Assembly: GCA_030584085.1 (NCBI GenBank)
Contig: CP129490.1
Coordinates: 2,203,511-2,267,510 of the forward strand
Length of the DNA: 64,000 nt
Reading direction: 5' to 3'
Source of the DNA: Melioribacteraceae bacterium
Lineage (GTDB): Bacteria; Bacteroidota; Ignavibacteria; Ignavibacteriales; Melioribacteraceae
The position numbers and the translations under genes are program-made. Below the pieces are notes generated by a model. The model searched no databases. It had not been told where the DNA came from and saw only the letters and a program-made list of their open reading frames with translations. This document shows positions 17,199 through 25,960 of this stretch, in pieces (within the stretch, counting starts at the first letter, position 1; every line of letters starts with the position of its first letter).

Positions 17199-18542
17199 AT
17201 GCTAAAAAAGATATTAACCTCTATCTTCTTTTTCATCCTCTCACTTTCTATCTATCCCCAAAGAGCGACTCAACCTGGTGATTTTACATACGATGATTTT
17301 GAAACTCCACAATATTGTGGTTCTTCATGCCATACAGAATTTTACCAACAATGGCAGCAAGCGATGATGTCGCAAGCATACACACATCATTGGGATGAAA
17401 TTGAATACTTCAAACTCGCCGTTCCTCATGCCGAAAGAGATGAGATGGTAGCAGAAGTGAAAGACGGTTGCAATGGTTGCCACACACCGATAGCTTATAT
17501 TGCCGGTGATACACCTCCACCCTTCCCCCACGAAAACTCCCGAGCTAATGAATCTGTATCATGCGATGTTTGTCATACAATTACTGGTTTTGAGGGAGAT
17601 ATTCCCTATAATTTTAATTACATCATGTCTCCCGGAAAAACAAAATATAGTTCTCGTAAAGGAGATATTGATTCACCTGCTCATCAAATTGTCCGATCCG
17701 AATTTCATAAATCAGGAGACTTTTGCGGTATTTGCCACAACGAAAAAAGTCCTTATGATGCTTGGGTAAAATCAACTCACCTTGAATGGAAAGAAGGTCC
17801 TTATTTCAAAGAAGGTGTTCAATGCCAAGATTGTCATATGACAAAAACTAAATTTAAAAGTGCTTCAATGGGATTAACTTATGAAGATACAAAACTTCAT
17901 CTATTCCATGGTGCTCATGATGAAGGTAAAGTAAAAGGAACAATTGAAGTAAGAATTAATCCCGATATCCGTGAAGTTGAACCGGGTGAAGTTGTAAAGT
18001 TCACTGTAGCTCTTTTCAATCAAAAGACCGGGCATAAATTTCCGACCGGTTCAGTTGAAGATAGAATCGTTTGGCTGCATGTTGAAGCTACTGATTCAGA
18101 AGGGAATGTTTATCATCTACCGGTAGACAAGAAAGGATTTGATGGCGAGGAATATACAATCGCTGCCGATGTTTTAGCTTATCAAGATATGGGCATTGCT
18201 CTGGATGATCCAAATTTTAAAGGAGTCCAGCGAGATGCCGTTCCGGTTGGAGATCGAATTTTTAGGATGCCTTATTTCGATCCTCAAGGTAGAATGACAA
18301 TTCAGCAGTGGAATACTAAATCGCTTGGTGTAGATTATCGAATTGGACCAAGAGAAACTCAGACGGAAACTTTCACTTTCAGACTGCCCTATGAAATAGC
18401 AGAAGGTAAAGTAAAGGTAAAAGCTACAATTAACTATCAGAAGCTTGTTTCTTCAGTTGGTGAATTTTTAGAAGTACCTGAAGATGAAATGGAAATAATA
18501 AAAGTCGGTGAACACAGCACAGAATTTACAGTCTTCTATTAA
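17199..18542 (+). CDS. Multiheme c-type cytochrome (c554-like)
   Basis: A 447-residue exported protein with a signal peptide ending near SIYPQ. Four standard heme sites are seen (CNGCH, CDVCH, CGICH, CQDCH) plus a fifth, first-in-order CGSSCH that has three residues between the cysteines. The N-terminal half matches cytochrome c554-like multihemes, and the C-terminal half (about 245-447) is a beta-rich domain with TGHKFPTGS. It probably carries electrons in the periplasm or at the outer membrane. It is followed after 13 nt by a heme-bearing outer-membrane barrel, and the two share a terminator, so they should form one electron-transfer unit. The ATG has GGAG before it. Confidence 0.9.
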   Translation: MLKKILTSIFFFILSLSIYPQRATQPGDFTYDDFETPQYCGSSCHTEFYQQWQQAMMSQAYTHHWDEIEYFKLAVPHAERDEMVAEVKDGCNGCHTPIAYIAGDTPPPFPHENSRANESVSCDVCHTITGFEGDIPYNFNYIMSPGKTKYSSRKGDIDSPAHQIVRSEFHKSGDFCGICHNEKSPYDAWVKSTHLEWKEGPYFKEGVQCQDCHMTKTKFKSASMGLTYEDTKLHLFHGAHDEGKVKGTIEVRINPDIREVEPGEVVKFTVALFNQKTGHKFPTGSVEDRIVWLHVEATDSEGNVYHLPVDKKGFDGEEYTIAADVLAYQDMGIALDDPNFKGVQRDAVPVGDRIFRMPYFDPQGRMTIQQWNTKSLGVDYRIGPRETQTETFTFRLPYEIAEGKVKVKATINYQKLVSSVGEFLEVPEDEMEIIKVGEHSTEFTVFY

Positions 18543-18555
18543 TGGAGGAATTAAA

Positions 18556-19740
18556 ATGAAAAGAATTGTTGTAAACATATTTATTGTATCTATATTATTG
18601 GTATTATTTTCCGATACAATTTTAGCAATTCCGGCTTTTGCTCGGAAATATAATATGAGTTGTACTACGTGTCATGCACCCGCACCAAGACTAAAAGCTT
18701 ACGGAGATGAATTTGCCGGTAACGGATTTAAACTTTCGGATCAACAAAATCCGCGTTATTATGTTGATACAGGTGATGATGAACTATCACTTATTCGAGA
18801 CTTCCCTCTTGCTGTAAGATTAGAAGGTTTAGTTACCTATAACAATAATAATTCTGATAAGGCAGATTTTAATGCACCATATAATCTAAAATTATTATCA
18901 GGCGGAGAAATTGCACCCGATATAGCTTATTACTTTTATTTTTTCTTCAGTGAACGCGGACATGTTGCGGGAATAGAAGATGCCTTCATTATGTTTAATA
19001 ATTTATTCGGTTCCGAACTTGATTTATATGTCGGTCAGTTTCAAGTTTCCGATCCACTTTTCAAAAGAGAACTTAGATTAACTTTTGCCGATTATGATAT
19101 TTACAAAACTAGTATCGGCGCGTCGCGTATAAATCTAGCATACGATCGTGGAATAATGTTAACATACGGTTTTGATACTGGTACAGACATAATAGTCGAA
19201 GTATTAAACGGAACAGGAATCGGTGATGCCGATGCATTGAAAAATTTTGATTACGACAAACATAAAAACTTTGCCGGAAGAATCTCGCAAGATGTGAGCG
19301 ATTTTTTACGAATTGGTGGTTTTGGTTATTATGGAAAGGAAGATTTAGAGCAAGGCGGCGATTATTTTACAAATGAAGTTTGGTATGCCGGTGCTGATCT
19401 AACTCTCAGCTATGAAGATCTTGTTGAATTAAATGCGCAGTATCTCTTAAGAAATGATTCACATCCTTTGTCCAAAACTCTTTACTCCTTTAATGAAGAT
19501 ATTAAGACTAAAGGAATATTCGGAGAATTAATTTATACGCCGGAAGGTGATAAAAGTAAATGGTATGCATCAGCTTTATACAATTGGCAAGAATCCGACT
19601 TGCCCGGATATAATCTTTCAAAAGCTACTGGTCACATTGGCTGGGTAGTAAGAAGAAATATTAGATTATTCTGTGAATTTAGTTATGATATTGAATATGA
19701 ATTTGGTCAAATTGGTGTAGGGTTTATTTCAGCTTTCTAA
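18556..19740 (+). CDS. Outer-membrane beta-barrel protein with an N-terminal c-type heme site
   Basis: A 394-residue protein with a signal peptide, then a single heme motif CTTCH in SCTTCHAPAPRLKAYG (about residues 34-48). The rest is made of alternating aromatic and polar strands typical of a porin-like barrel (for example ELDLYVGQFQVSDPLF, YYFYFFFSERG), ending in a C-terminal aromatic (Phe at residue 394). ATG at 18556 is preferred because GGAGG sits at 18544-18548; the frame extends upstream into the cytochrome gene. Such fused heme-barrels could pass electrons across the outer membrane, in partnership with the cytochrome encoded just upstream; this is inference. Confidence 0.82.
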   Translation: MKRIVVNIFIVSILLVLFSDTILAIPAFARKYNMSCTTCHAPAPRLKAYGDEFAGNGFKLSDQQNPRYYVDTGDDELSLIRDFPLAVRLEGLVTYNNNNSDKADFNAPYNLKLLSGGEIAPDIAYYFYFFFSERGHVAGIEDAFIMFNNLFGSELDLYVGQFQVSDPLFKRELRLTFADYDIYKTSIGASRINLAYDRGIMLTYGFDTGTDIIVEVLNGTGIGDADALKNFDYDKHKNFAGRISQDVSDFLRIGGFGYYGKEDLEQGGDYFTNEVWYAGADLTLSYEDLVELNAQYLLRNDSHPLSKTLYSFNEDIKTKGIFGELIYTPEGDKSKWYASALYNWQESDLPGYNLSKATGHIGWVVRRNIRLFCEFSYDIEYEFGQIGVGFISAF

Positions 19741-19766
19741 GCTGAGATTAAAGGGAGGTACACAAG

Positions 19767-19795
19767 AGGCGGACATTTGTTCGCCTTTTTTATTT
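19767..19795 (+). terminator. Terminator of the cytochrome operon
   Basis: AGGCGGACA pairs with TGTTCGCCT (one G-T pair) and is followed by TTTTTATTT. It lies 26 nt after the barrel gene stop and overlaps the end of the convergent PGPGW gene by a few bases. Confidence 0.75.
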
Positions 19796-19996
19796 CCTTC
19801 TACTCCACAAATTATTTGCTTTCTCTTTAAATTTTGCGAGCAATTTTTCAGCCCAAACAAATTCTGTTGCAAGCACCGCGAGTCCGACCGGGATAATAAT
19901 TATTGCAGGACCTGGTAAAAATATTACCACAATTCCAATCAATAAGATAGTGAATCCAAACACCGCAACAATTATTTTCTTTATCTTTTTACGCAT
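19790..19996 (-). CDS. Small PGPGW-family membrane protein
   Basis: A 68-residue protein with two hydrophobic helices joined by a Pro/Gly turn: residues about 7-28 and 30-47, with FLPGPAIIIIPVGLAVLATEF. This matches the PGPGW family of putative transmembrane proteins, whose function is unknown. The ends are strongly basic. ATG at 19996 is chosen because CGGAG precedes it at good spacing; an in-frame upstream ATG at 20020 would place that ribosome binding site inside the coding region. Confidence 0.75.
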   Translation of the reverse strand: MRKKIKKIIVAVFGFTILLIGIVVIFLPGPAIIIIPVGLAVLATEFVWAEKLLAKFKEKANNLWSRRK

Positions 19997-20092
19997 AGAA
20001 CTCCGCTGAGCAATTAGCAAATATAAAATTTTCTTTTCAAAATACTACTTTGGCTTTTAATGGTTGGAATTGTATAAGTTCAACAGGTGTGT

Positions 20093-20124
20093 TTAAAATA
20101 ACAAACCCGTCTATTGACGGGTTT
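20093..20124 (-). terminator. Terminator after tRNA-Val
   Basis: AAACCCGTC and GACGGGTTT form a 9-bp stem with a 4-nt loop, starting 3 nt past the 3' end of tRNA-Val. On the minus strand it is followed by TGTTATTTT, a weak but plausible T-run. Confidence 0.65.
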
Positions 20125-20126
20125 TG

Positions 20127-20201
20127 TGGGGGCACATGGATTCGAACCAAGGACCTTCTGCTTGTAAGGCAGACGCTCTAAACCAGCTGAGCTATGCCCC
20201 C
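20127..20201 (-). tRNA. tRNA-Val (anticodon TAC)
   Basis: A complete cloverleaf on the minus strand. The acceptor arm is GGGGGCA/TGCCCCC, the D arm contains AGCTCAGCTGG, the anticodon stem TCTGC/GCAGA encloses loop CTTACAA (anticodon TAC), and the T arm contains GGTTCGAATCC. The 3' CCA is not encoded; the discriminator base is A. Confidence 0.95.
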
Positions 20202-20299
20202 TTTTTCACTTCCAGTAAATCAAAAATCAGACTTCAATTATACCACTCTTATGTTAATTTTTCAAATAAATTCTTACTTATTTGATGAATATTATGCTG

Positions 20300-20372
20300 A
20301 GCGGATGACGGGGATCGAACCCGCGACATTCAGCTTGGGAAGCTGACACTCTACCAACTGAGTTACATCCGC
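20300..20372 (-). tRNA. tRNA-Gly (anticodon CCC)
   Basis: A complete cloverleaf on the minus strand. The acceptor arm is GCGGATG/CATCCGC, the anticodon stem TCAGC/GCTGA encloses TTCCCAA (anticodon CCC), and the T arm is GCGGGTTCGATCCCCGT. The discriminator base is U, as usual for bacterial tRNA-Gly. CCA is not encoded. It lies 98 nt upstream of tRNA-Val on the same strand, so both may come from one transcript. Confidence 0.94.
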
Positions 20373-20449
20373 CTATATTCAAAATTAATTAGCCGGAAAG
20401 ATTAATTCAATATAAATTTGTAAACTTGTTTTGTACTCATTAAACTTTT

Positions 20450-21115
20450 ATGACTAAGAAAAATCAGAAAATACTCCACCTTTCCATCATATTCGGAATT
20501 CTTTTAATTAGTTTCTTTGCTTGGAATACCTTCGTTCTATTTCCCATTAAAATTTTTGTCGTTTTGCTTCATGAAATGAGTCACGGAATTGTTGCCGTTT
20601 TTACAGGCGGTAAAATTATTTCTATTGAAGTAACCGAATATCTTGGCGGTATTACAACTACAGAAGGCGGAAACATAATTCTAATTGCTTCATCAGGTTA
20701 TTTAGGAAGTATTGCGATCGGCACTTTACTTTTTTATTCATCATTTGATAAAAAACTTTCTATATGGTTTACAACCGGATTGGCAATTTTGCTTCTGATA
20801 TTCACTGCAAATTTTTTAATTGGGACAGTAAGCCAAATTACAGCAATGTTAGCAGCTATTATATTAATTATCTCACCGAGATATTTTAATGCAATCGCTA
20901 ATCAAATCTTACTGCAAGCGATTGGATTAGTTAGTGTGTTCTATGTATTAATCGATATGAAGGAAGATTTGCTTTCGGGAAGTACTTATAAAACCGATTC
21001 AAATTTGTTGGAATCGTTGACCACTATTCCTTCAACATTTATTGCACTGTTTTGGATGTCGATTTCAATAATAGTCATTTACTTTTTGGTAAGAAAATTA
21101 CTGCTGGCTAAATAA
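20450..21115 (+). CDS. M50-type (M50B-like) integral membrane metallopeptidase homologue
   Basis: A 221-residue protein with about six membrane helices. An early helix carries LLHEMSHGIVAVFTGG (about residues 40-55), an HExxH zinc motif embedded in the membrane, as in site-2-protease relatives. A later acidic ligand (for example Asp in VLIDMKED, about 167) is plausible but not certain. M50B-like proteins are poorly characterised. No PDZ domain is present. It is a single gene; its end overlaps the convergent UMF1 transporter gene by 8 nt. I found no clear promoter in the 77 nt between it and tRNA-Gly. Confidence 0.8.
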   Translation: MTKKNQKILHLSIIFGILLISFFAWNTFVLFPIKIFVVLLHEMSHGIVAVFTGGKIISIEVTEYLGGITTTEGGNIILIASSGYLGSIAIGTLLFYSSFDKKLSIWFTTGLAILLLIFTANFLIGTVSQITAMLAAIILIISPRYFNAIANQILLQAIGLVSVFYVLIDMKEDLLSGSTYKTDSNLLESLTTIPSTFIALFWMSISIIVIYFLVRKLLLAK

Positions 21116-22418
21116 CCGATGACTCATTTCTTGGATCTTTCACCATAGAAAGTATCCATAATCCTACAACAAAAAATGCACCTATTGATAGAATTGCCGC
21201 ACGTTGACTTCCGGTTGTGAAGCTAATTATTCCGAATACAAGTGGACCAAGAATTGCAGAACTTTTTCCAAAGAAAGAATAGAAACCAAAAAATTCGGTT
21301 TTACGATCAGGTGGAGTTAATTTTGACATTAAACTTCTGCTCGTAGATTGTGTTGCGCCCATTACGCTTCCGGCTAACAAACCAATAACATAAAACGCGT
21401 CCTTTTGAACGGTGACAACATCGGAATTAAAATATGCTGTGAAATATCTAACTAAGTAAGCATCCGGTGAACTCGTCATGAATGCTAATAAGATTGTAAA
21501 TATCCAAATTATGAGAGACAATACAATAGATTTTTTCTGTCCGACTGAATCAGCAAGTATTCCGAATGTTACCGATCCGAGTATTGCGGTTGTTTGCACT
21601 ATTAAAAAGAATGTGATCAACTCCATCATGGAAAAATTAAGAGTTGTACTTGCGTAATTACCCGAGAAAAATATAATCGTGTTAACACCTTCTATATAAA
21701 AAAAGTATGCGATTAAAAAAGTGGCTAAGTTTTTATAATTCTTAAGATGACTTAGAGTATTCCAAACTCTTTTAAATCCAATACTTGCAAATGATTCTGT
21801 ATGAATTACATCTTTCCGAGAATCTTTTAAAAATATAAATAGCGGGATAGCAAAAAGGAAAAAGAATAATGCAGATATCGGGAAGGTTTCTCTGATCATT
21901 TCATTTTGGATGAACGGGAAGGCAAGAGCAAGTGAGGCTAATGAACCGATATAACCCATCGCAAATCCGTATCCGCTAACTCTTCCATAATTTTTAGGAG
22001 TTGTAATTTCCGGAAGAAATGCATCGTAAAAGACAAGTCCCGCTTCAAAACCGATATTAGCTAGAATGAATAGAAGAACCGCCCAAAAAATATCCCCTTC
22101 TCCCACAAAATAGAGCAAGGAAGTTGAAAGAATACAGAGTAGAGTAAAGAAAAGTAAAAACCGTTTTTTACCTGCGGAATAATCAGCAATTGCACCAAGA
22201 ATAGGAGAAATAAACGCGACAATAATCATTGAGGCTGATGTACCGATACTCCAATAAAGATCACCTATCGGCTGACCGGCTGCGACTGTTTCTTTGAAGT
22301 AAACGGCAAATAAAAAGGTAACAACTACAATTGAGTACGATGTATTGGCGAGATCGAAGAGGGTCCAAATAAAAATCTTAAATTTGCTTTCAGGTGTTTT
22401 TTGTGATTGTTTGGTCAA
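21108..22418 (-). CDS. MFS transporter of the UMF1 (Atg22-like) family
   Basis: A 436-residue protein with about twelve hydrophobic helices. The N-terminal WTLFDLANTSYSIVVVTF and the following GAIADYSAGKKR match the UMF1/Atg22-like branch of the major facilitator superfamily, whose characterised eukaryotic relatives export amino acids from vacuoles. The bacterial substrate is unknown. The start is a TTG at 22418: an in-frame stop codon lies immediately upstream, AGAGG precedes it at five bases, and no suitable ATG is close downstream. It overlaps the end of nusB by 29 nt, implying translational coupling. Confidence 0.88.
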   Translation of the reverse strand: MTKQSQKTPESKFKIFIWTLFDLANTSYSIVVVTFLFAVYFKETVAAGQPIGDLYWSIGTSASMIIVAFISPILGAIADYSAGKKRFLLFFTLLCILSTSLLYFVGEGDIFWAVLLFILANIGFEAGLVFYDAFLPEITTPKNYGRVSGYGFAMGYIGSLASLALAFPFIQNEMIRETFPISALFFFLFAIPLFIFLKDSRKDVIHTESFASIGFKRVWNTLSHLKNYKNLATFLIAYFFYIEGVNTIIFFSGNYASTTLNFSMMELITFFLIVQTTAILGSVTFGILADSVGQKKSIVLSLIIWIFTILLAFMTSSPDAYLVRYFTAYFNSDVVTVQKDAFYVIGLLAGSVMGATQSTSRSLMSKLTPPDRKTEFFGFYSFFGKSSAILGPLVFGIISFTTGSQRAAILSIGAFFVVGLWILSMVKDPRNESSVI

Positions 22419-22875
22419 TCAATCCTCTTCCGACTTTATTAAGTTTACCACTTTGTTTTAGATCAGTTAAAATTGCGTCAAGTATTCCGTTAATAAATTT
22501 ACCGCTGTTTGATGTACTATAATCCTTCGCAATCTCAATTACCTCATTGATTGAAACTTTTGGTGGAATATCCGGGAAATAAAATATTTCAGCAATTCCT
22601 ATTCTCAATAAAATTCTGTCTATTAGAGCGATGCGATCCATTTCCCAGTTATTCACTCTCTCCGAAATTTGCGCGTCAAGTTCTTTCCGGTTTGCAATAA
22701 CAGCATTAACAAGTTTTGTCGAAAATTCTTTATCAGATTTTGTTGTAATATCAATGAGAATACCGTCAAGAAGGTTTTGCAAACCATCACCGCTCATTTC
22801 GTACGCATACAAAACTTGCAGACTTTTTTCTCTTAAAACTCTTCTAATTGTTTTCTTTGCAGGCATATATGTCAT
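22390..22875 (-). CDS. nusB: Transcription antitermination factor NusB
   Basis: An all-helical 161-residue protein with the NusB pattern: RREKSLQVLYAYEMS-like first helix (here RRVLREKSLQVLYAYEMS), a central RIALIDRILLRIGIAEI, and PKVSINEVIEIAKDYSTSNSGKFINGILDAI at the C-terminal end, which is the most conserved part. It acts with NusE (S10) at boxA sites during rRNA transcription. Two ATGs, at 22875 and 22866, are possible; neither has a clear ribosome binding site. The C-terminal coding region contains the start of the UMF1 transporter gene. Confidence 0.94.
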   Translation of the reverse strand: MTYMPAKKTIRRVLREKSLQVLYAYEMSGDGLQNLLDGILIDITTKSDKEFSTKLVNAVIANRKELDAQISERVNNWEMDRIALIDRILLRIGIAEIFYFPDIPPKVSINEVIEIAKDYSTSNSGKFINGILDAILTDLKQSGKLNKVGRGLIDQTITKNT

Positions 22876-22934
22876 ATATCAAAACTTAATAGAACGATGA
22901 AAAAAAATATAGAGTGCGCTACCTATTTTATCAA

Positions 22935-22975
22935 AATAAAAAATAAAAGGTTGTCTCAAATTGACAGAGACAACC
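22935..22975 (-). terminator. Terminator of the efflux/leucine dehydrogenase operon
   Basis: GGTTGTCTC and GAGACAACC form a perfect 9-bp stem with a 9-nt loop. On the minus strand it is followed by TTTTATTTTTTATTTT. It starts 10 nt after the leucine dehydrogenase stop. Confidence 0.88.
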
Positions 22976-22984
22976 ATAAAGTAT

Positions 22985-24097
22985 TTACTTTGTTGTTAAT
23001 TCGCCTAATCTACCGGAAAAATTTGAATACCCGGAATAGATTTTCCTAATTCCACCAATATTTTGCAGTCTTTCTTCTGCAAGCTTATTAGATGCAACAT
23101 GCGTCGGGACATTGTGTTCTTTTGAAAGCAATAATACTTTTTTAACGATATCATAGATCGCTTCAGCTTGTTTCATTGCTCTATCTTGTCGGTAGCCTTC
23201 TAATTCATTAGATACGTTGATTAAACCTCCGGCATTTATTACATAATCGGGGGCATATAAAATGCCTTTATCCAAAAGCATTTGACCGTGTTTATTTTCG
23301 TCTTCAAGCTGATTATTAGCTCCACCAGCAATAATCTCACATTTTAATTTTGCAATCGTTTCATCATTTAGGATTCCACCAAGAGCGGTAGGGGCAAAGA
23401 TCTCAGCATCAGTGTCATAAATTTCTTCCGGTTTAACAACATGTGCTTTTACTGTTTCAAGAATTCGTTTTACTTTATCCTCAACTATATCGGTGATTAT
23501 TAATTCAGCACCTTCGCTATATAGATGCTCACATAAATAACGAGCAACTTGACCTGCGCCCTGCACAGCGATTTTTCTTCCGCGGAGAGAATCGTTCCCC
23601 CACTTTTGTTTTGCGCAAGCTTTCATTCCAACATAAACGCCATAAGCAGTTACGGGTGATGGATCTCCTGAACCGCCTAATGCCTTAGATATACCGGTTA
23701 CATACTTGGTTTCCATTCTTACATATTCCATATCGCGAACATCGGTACCGACATCTTCGGCAGTGATGTATCTTCCCGCCAGACCATCAACAAACTTTCC
23801 GAAAGTCCTAAATAACAATTCATTTTTTTGTGTTCTTGAATCACCTATGATTACAGCTTTTCCGCCGCCTAAATTTAAACCTGCAGCCGCTGCCTTGTAA
23901 GTCATACCTCTTGATAATCGTAAGACATCTTTTAATGCTTGGTCGGATGTTGAATAGCTCCACATTCTAGTACCGCCTAAAGACGGTCCCAAAGTCGTAT
24001 CATGAATTGCAATAATAGCTCTTAAACCTGATTCCTTATTCGAACAATAAACCACTTGTTCGTGGTCATTATTTTCCATCATTTCAAAAATTTCCAT
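22985..24097 (-). CDS. Leucine dehydrogenase (Glu/Leu/Phe/Val dehydrogenase family)
   Basis: A 370-residue NAD-dependent amino acid dehydrogenase, close to the ~365 residues of leucine dehydrogenases. The N-terminal domain has LGGTRMW and MTYKAAAAGLNLGGGKAVI with the substrate and catalytic lysines; the C-terminal Rossmann domain begins at VQGAGQVARYLCEHL, and APTALGGILND and NAGGLINVSNE are family motifs. It converts branched-chain amino acids to 2-oxo acids and ammonia, or the reverse. It is the last gene of a long minus-strand group (30 nt after the DUF218 gene), has a good ribosome binding site (GAGGGAG), and is followed by a terminator. Valine dehydrogenase activity is an alternative. 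Confidence 0.92.
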   Translation of the reverse strand: MEIFEMMENNDHEQVVYCSNKESGLRAIIAIHDTTLGPSLGGTRMWSYSTSDQALKDVLRLSRGMTYKAAAAGLNLGGGKAVIIGDSRTQKNELLFRTFGKFVDGLAGRYITAEDVGTDVRDMEYVRMETKYVTGISKALGGSGDPSPVTAYGVYVGMKACAKQKWGNDSLRGRKIAVQGAGQVARYLCEHLYSEGAELIITDIVEDKVKRILETVKAHVVKPEEIYDTDAEIFAPTALGGILNDETIAKLKCEIIAGGANNQLEDENKHGQMLLDKGILYAPDYVINAGGLINVSNELEGYRQDRAMKQAEAIYDIVKKVLLLSKEHNVPTHVASNKLAEERLQNIGGIRKIYSGYSNFSGRLGELTTK

Positions 24098-24127
24098 TAT
24101 AACTCCCTCGTTTATTCCTTTATTCCA

Positions 24128-25132
24128 TTAAATTCCGAAAAGCCAAAAAAGTACCAAAGCGATACTTTCTCGGAACCTGTAATATAATAATTTTTCTAGA
24201 TTTAGATTGTAATCGGATGCGATACCTTCAACTTTTATATTAAAGAAATGAGCCATTTCGATTGCGCGAGGTAAGTGAAAATCATCCGAAATAAGTACCA
24301 CTTTTAGCGGCTGTGTATTTCTAAAAAAATTATTTCTTGTAAATTCTACTTGTTGAATGGTTGTAGAAGTTTCTTCTTCGATTAGTACACGACTTGAGCT
24401 AGAACCTAAATCCTTGTAATAATCCGCTCCAGCTTTCGCTTCGGATATTTCACCCGGTGCATTTCCACCTGTGAATTGAACTGTTCTAACTTTGCCAACT
24501 TGACTGAGTTTGTGAACTTTTTTAATTCTGCCTTCGAAAATTGTGCTTGGTTTATTATTGCTCCATACTGCTGCACCTAAGACTACTGCAATATCATAGC
24601 TTTGAGCTGATTGAATTTGTTTTAATTTATAACTTTGCGAGGTAATGAAATAATAGCTAAACCCGAGTGTTAGAGTAATTGCCAATATAGCTCCGCTAAA
24701 TGCTCTTACAGATCCGCTACTTTGTCTTCCTATTAATATTCCCCAAATGTAAGCCAGCAAATAGTAGTGAGTAAATAAATTAATAATAAAAATGACAGCT
24801 AAATAAAACTTGCGGGCAGGAACTTCAAATAAATACGTGTTTAAGGGTTCAAACTCAAATGTGGATATCGCATAACCAATTCCGTAGGATACTATTGCAA
24901 GAATTGAAACAAAAATAATTGTTCTGAATACCTTATTATCATATCCATTGCCAACTACATGTAAAAGCACTGCACCAAGAATTATAAGAAACGATAAGAG
25001 TAGATTAAAAATATTTCCAAGGTACGAAAAATTTATATCCGATAGTGGAATGTCGTAGATGGAGTATTTAAACAGAATTTGGAGAATGAGATTAGTAAAT
25101 AGAAGAAACAATGCTGTAATTAATTTTGACAT
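24128..25132 (-). CDS. DUF218 (YdcF/ElyC-like) membrane protein
   Basis: A 334-residue protein with about five N-terminal membrane helices (residues 1-170) and a C-terminal DUF218 domain (about 178-325): DIAVVLGAAVWSN, TIFEGRI, VQFTGGNAPGE and EETSTTIQQVEFTR, ending with VVLISDDFHLPRA. DUF218 proteins such as E. coli ElyC and SanA affect envelope and peptidoglycan integrity, but their biochemical activity is unknown. It lies between the ABC ATPase and leucine dehydrogenase genes, with 31- and 30-nt gaps, so it is probably co-transcribed with the efflux genes. Confidence 0.85.
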   Translation of the reverse strand: MSKLITALFLLFTNLILQILFKYSIYDIPLSDINFSYLGNIFNLLLSFLIILGAVLLHVVGNGYDNKVFRTIIFVSILAIVSYGIGYAISTFEFEPLNTYLFEVPARKFYLAVIFIINLFTHYYLLAYIWGILIGRQSSGSVRAFSGAILAITLTLGFSYYFITSQSYKLKQIQSAQSYDIAVVLGAAVWSNNKPSTIFEGRIKKVHKLSQVGKVRTVQFTGGNAPGEISEAKAGADYYKDLGSSSSRVLIEEETSTTIQQVEFTRNNFFRNTQPLKVVLISDDFHLPRAIEMAHFFNIKVEGIASDYNLNLEKLLYYRFRESIALVLFWLFGI

Positions 25133-25163
25133 ATTAGATTTGCTATCTCATAATGAATATTGG

Positions 25164-25943
25164 TTAATTATTGGGAAATATAGCTACATTGATGTTGTTA
25201 CCATAGTTATAAATTTTTGCATTAACATTAAAAACAGCAGAAATATTTTCTTCAGTTAACACTTTATGTTTAATATCATCAAGATAGATTTTTCCGTCTT
25301 TCATGAAAATCATTCTGTGGCTGTAGCAGCCTGATAAATTTAAATCGTGTGAAACCATAATTATCGTCAATTTCTTCTCGTTGTTTAACGATTTCAACAA
25401 ATCAAATATTGAAATTTGATGTTCCAAATCCAAATGCGCATTTGGTTCATCAAGCAAAATTAAGTCCGGTTCTTGAACTAATGCACGCGCAATAAATGCT
25501 CTTTGAGCTTCACCACCTGAAACGGAGTTAATGCTTTTATTTTTTAAATGACTGATACCAACCAAATCCAAAACATTATTTATTTTTTTGATATCATCAT
25601 CCTTTTCGAATCCCAAAAAATTAAGATAAGGAGTTCTTCCCATCGCAACAATTTCAAAAATGGAAAAAGGGTAAACGGAATAATATTTTTGCGGGACAAA
25701 AGAGATTCTCTTTGCTAATTCTTTCCGGGAAAAAGTTTTATAATTTTTTCCCTCAAAGAGAATCTCTCCTGAATTTGGAGTGCTAATACCGAGGATAAGA
25801 TTTAGTAGAGTTGATTTACCTGATCCATTAGGACCTAATATGGTAACAAACTCACCTGGATTAACTACTAAATAGATATCATTAAGTGTAAACCCATCAG
25901 GATCATCATTATACTTGAATGCGACCTTTTTTAATGTAAGCAT
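25164..25943 (-). CDS. FecE/BtuD-like ABC transporter ATPase without adjacent permease
   Basis: A 259-residue ABC ATPase of the iron-siderophore/cobalamin type. It has Walker A GPNGSGKST (about residues 38-46), Q-loop region VPQKYYSVYPF, signature SGGEAQRAFIARAL, Walker B LILLDEPNAHLDL and the switch His in MVSHDLN. ATG at 25943 is preferred to a GTG at 25946. It would energise a FecCD-type permease, but no permease or binding protein gene is present here; it instead follows the RND permease gene by 17 nt. The partner subunits are either elsewhere or the gene has another role. Confidence 0.88.
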   Translation of the reverse strand: MLTLKKVAFKYNDDPDGFTLNDIYLVVNPGEFVTILGPNGSGKSTLLNLILGISTPNSGEILFEGKNYKTFSRKELAKRISFVPQKYYSVYPFSIFEIVAMGRTPYLNFLGFEKDDDIKKINNVLDLVGISHLKNKSINSVSGGEAQRAFIARALVQEPDLILLDEPNAHLDLEHQISIFDLLKSLNNEKKLTIIMVSHDLNLSGCYSHRMIFMKDGKIYLDDIKHKVLTEENISAVFNVNAKIYNYGNNINVAIFPNN

Positions 25944-25960
25944 CACTGAAAATTAATTGA

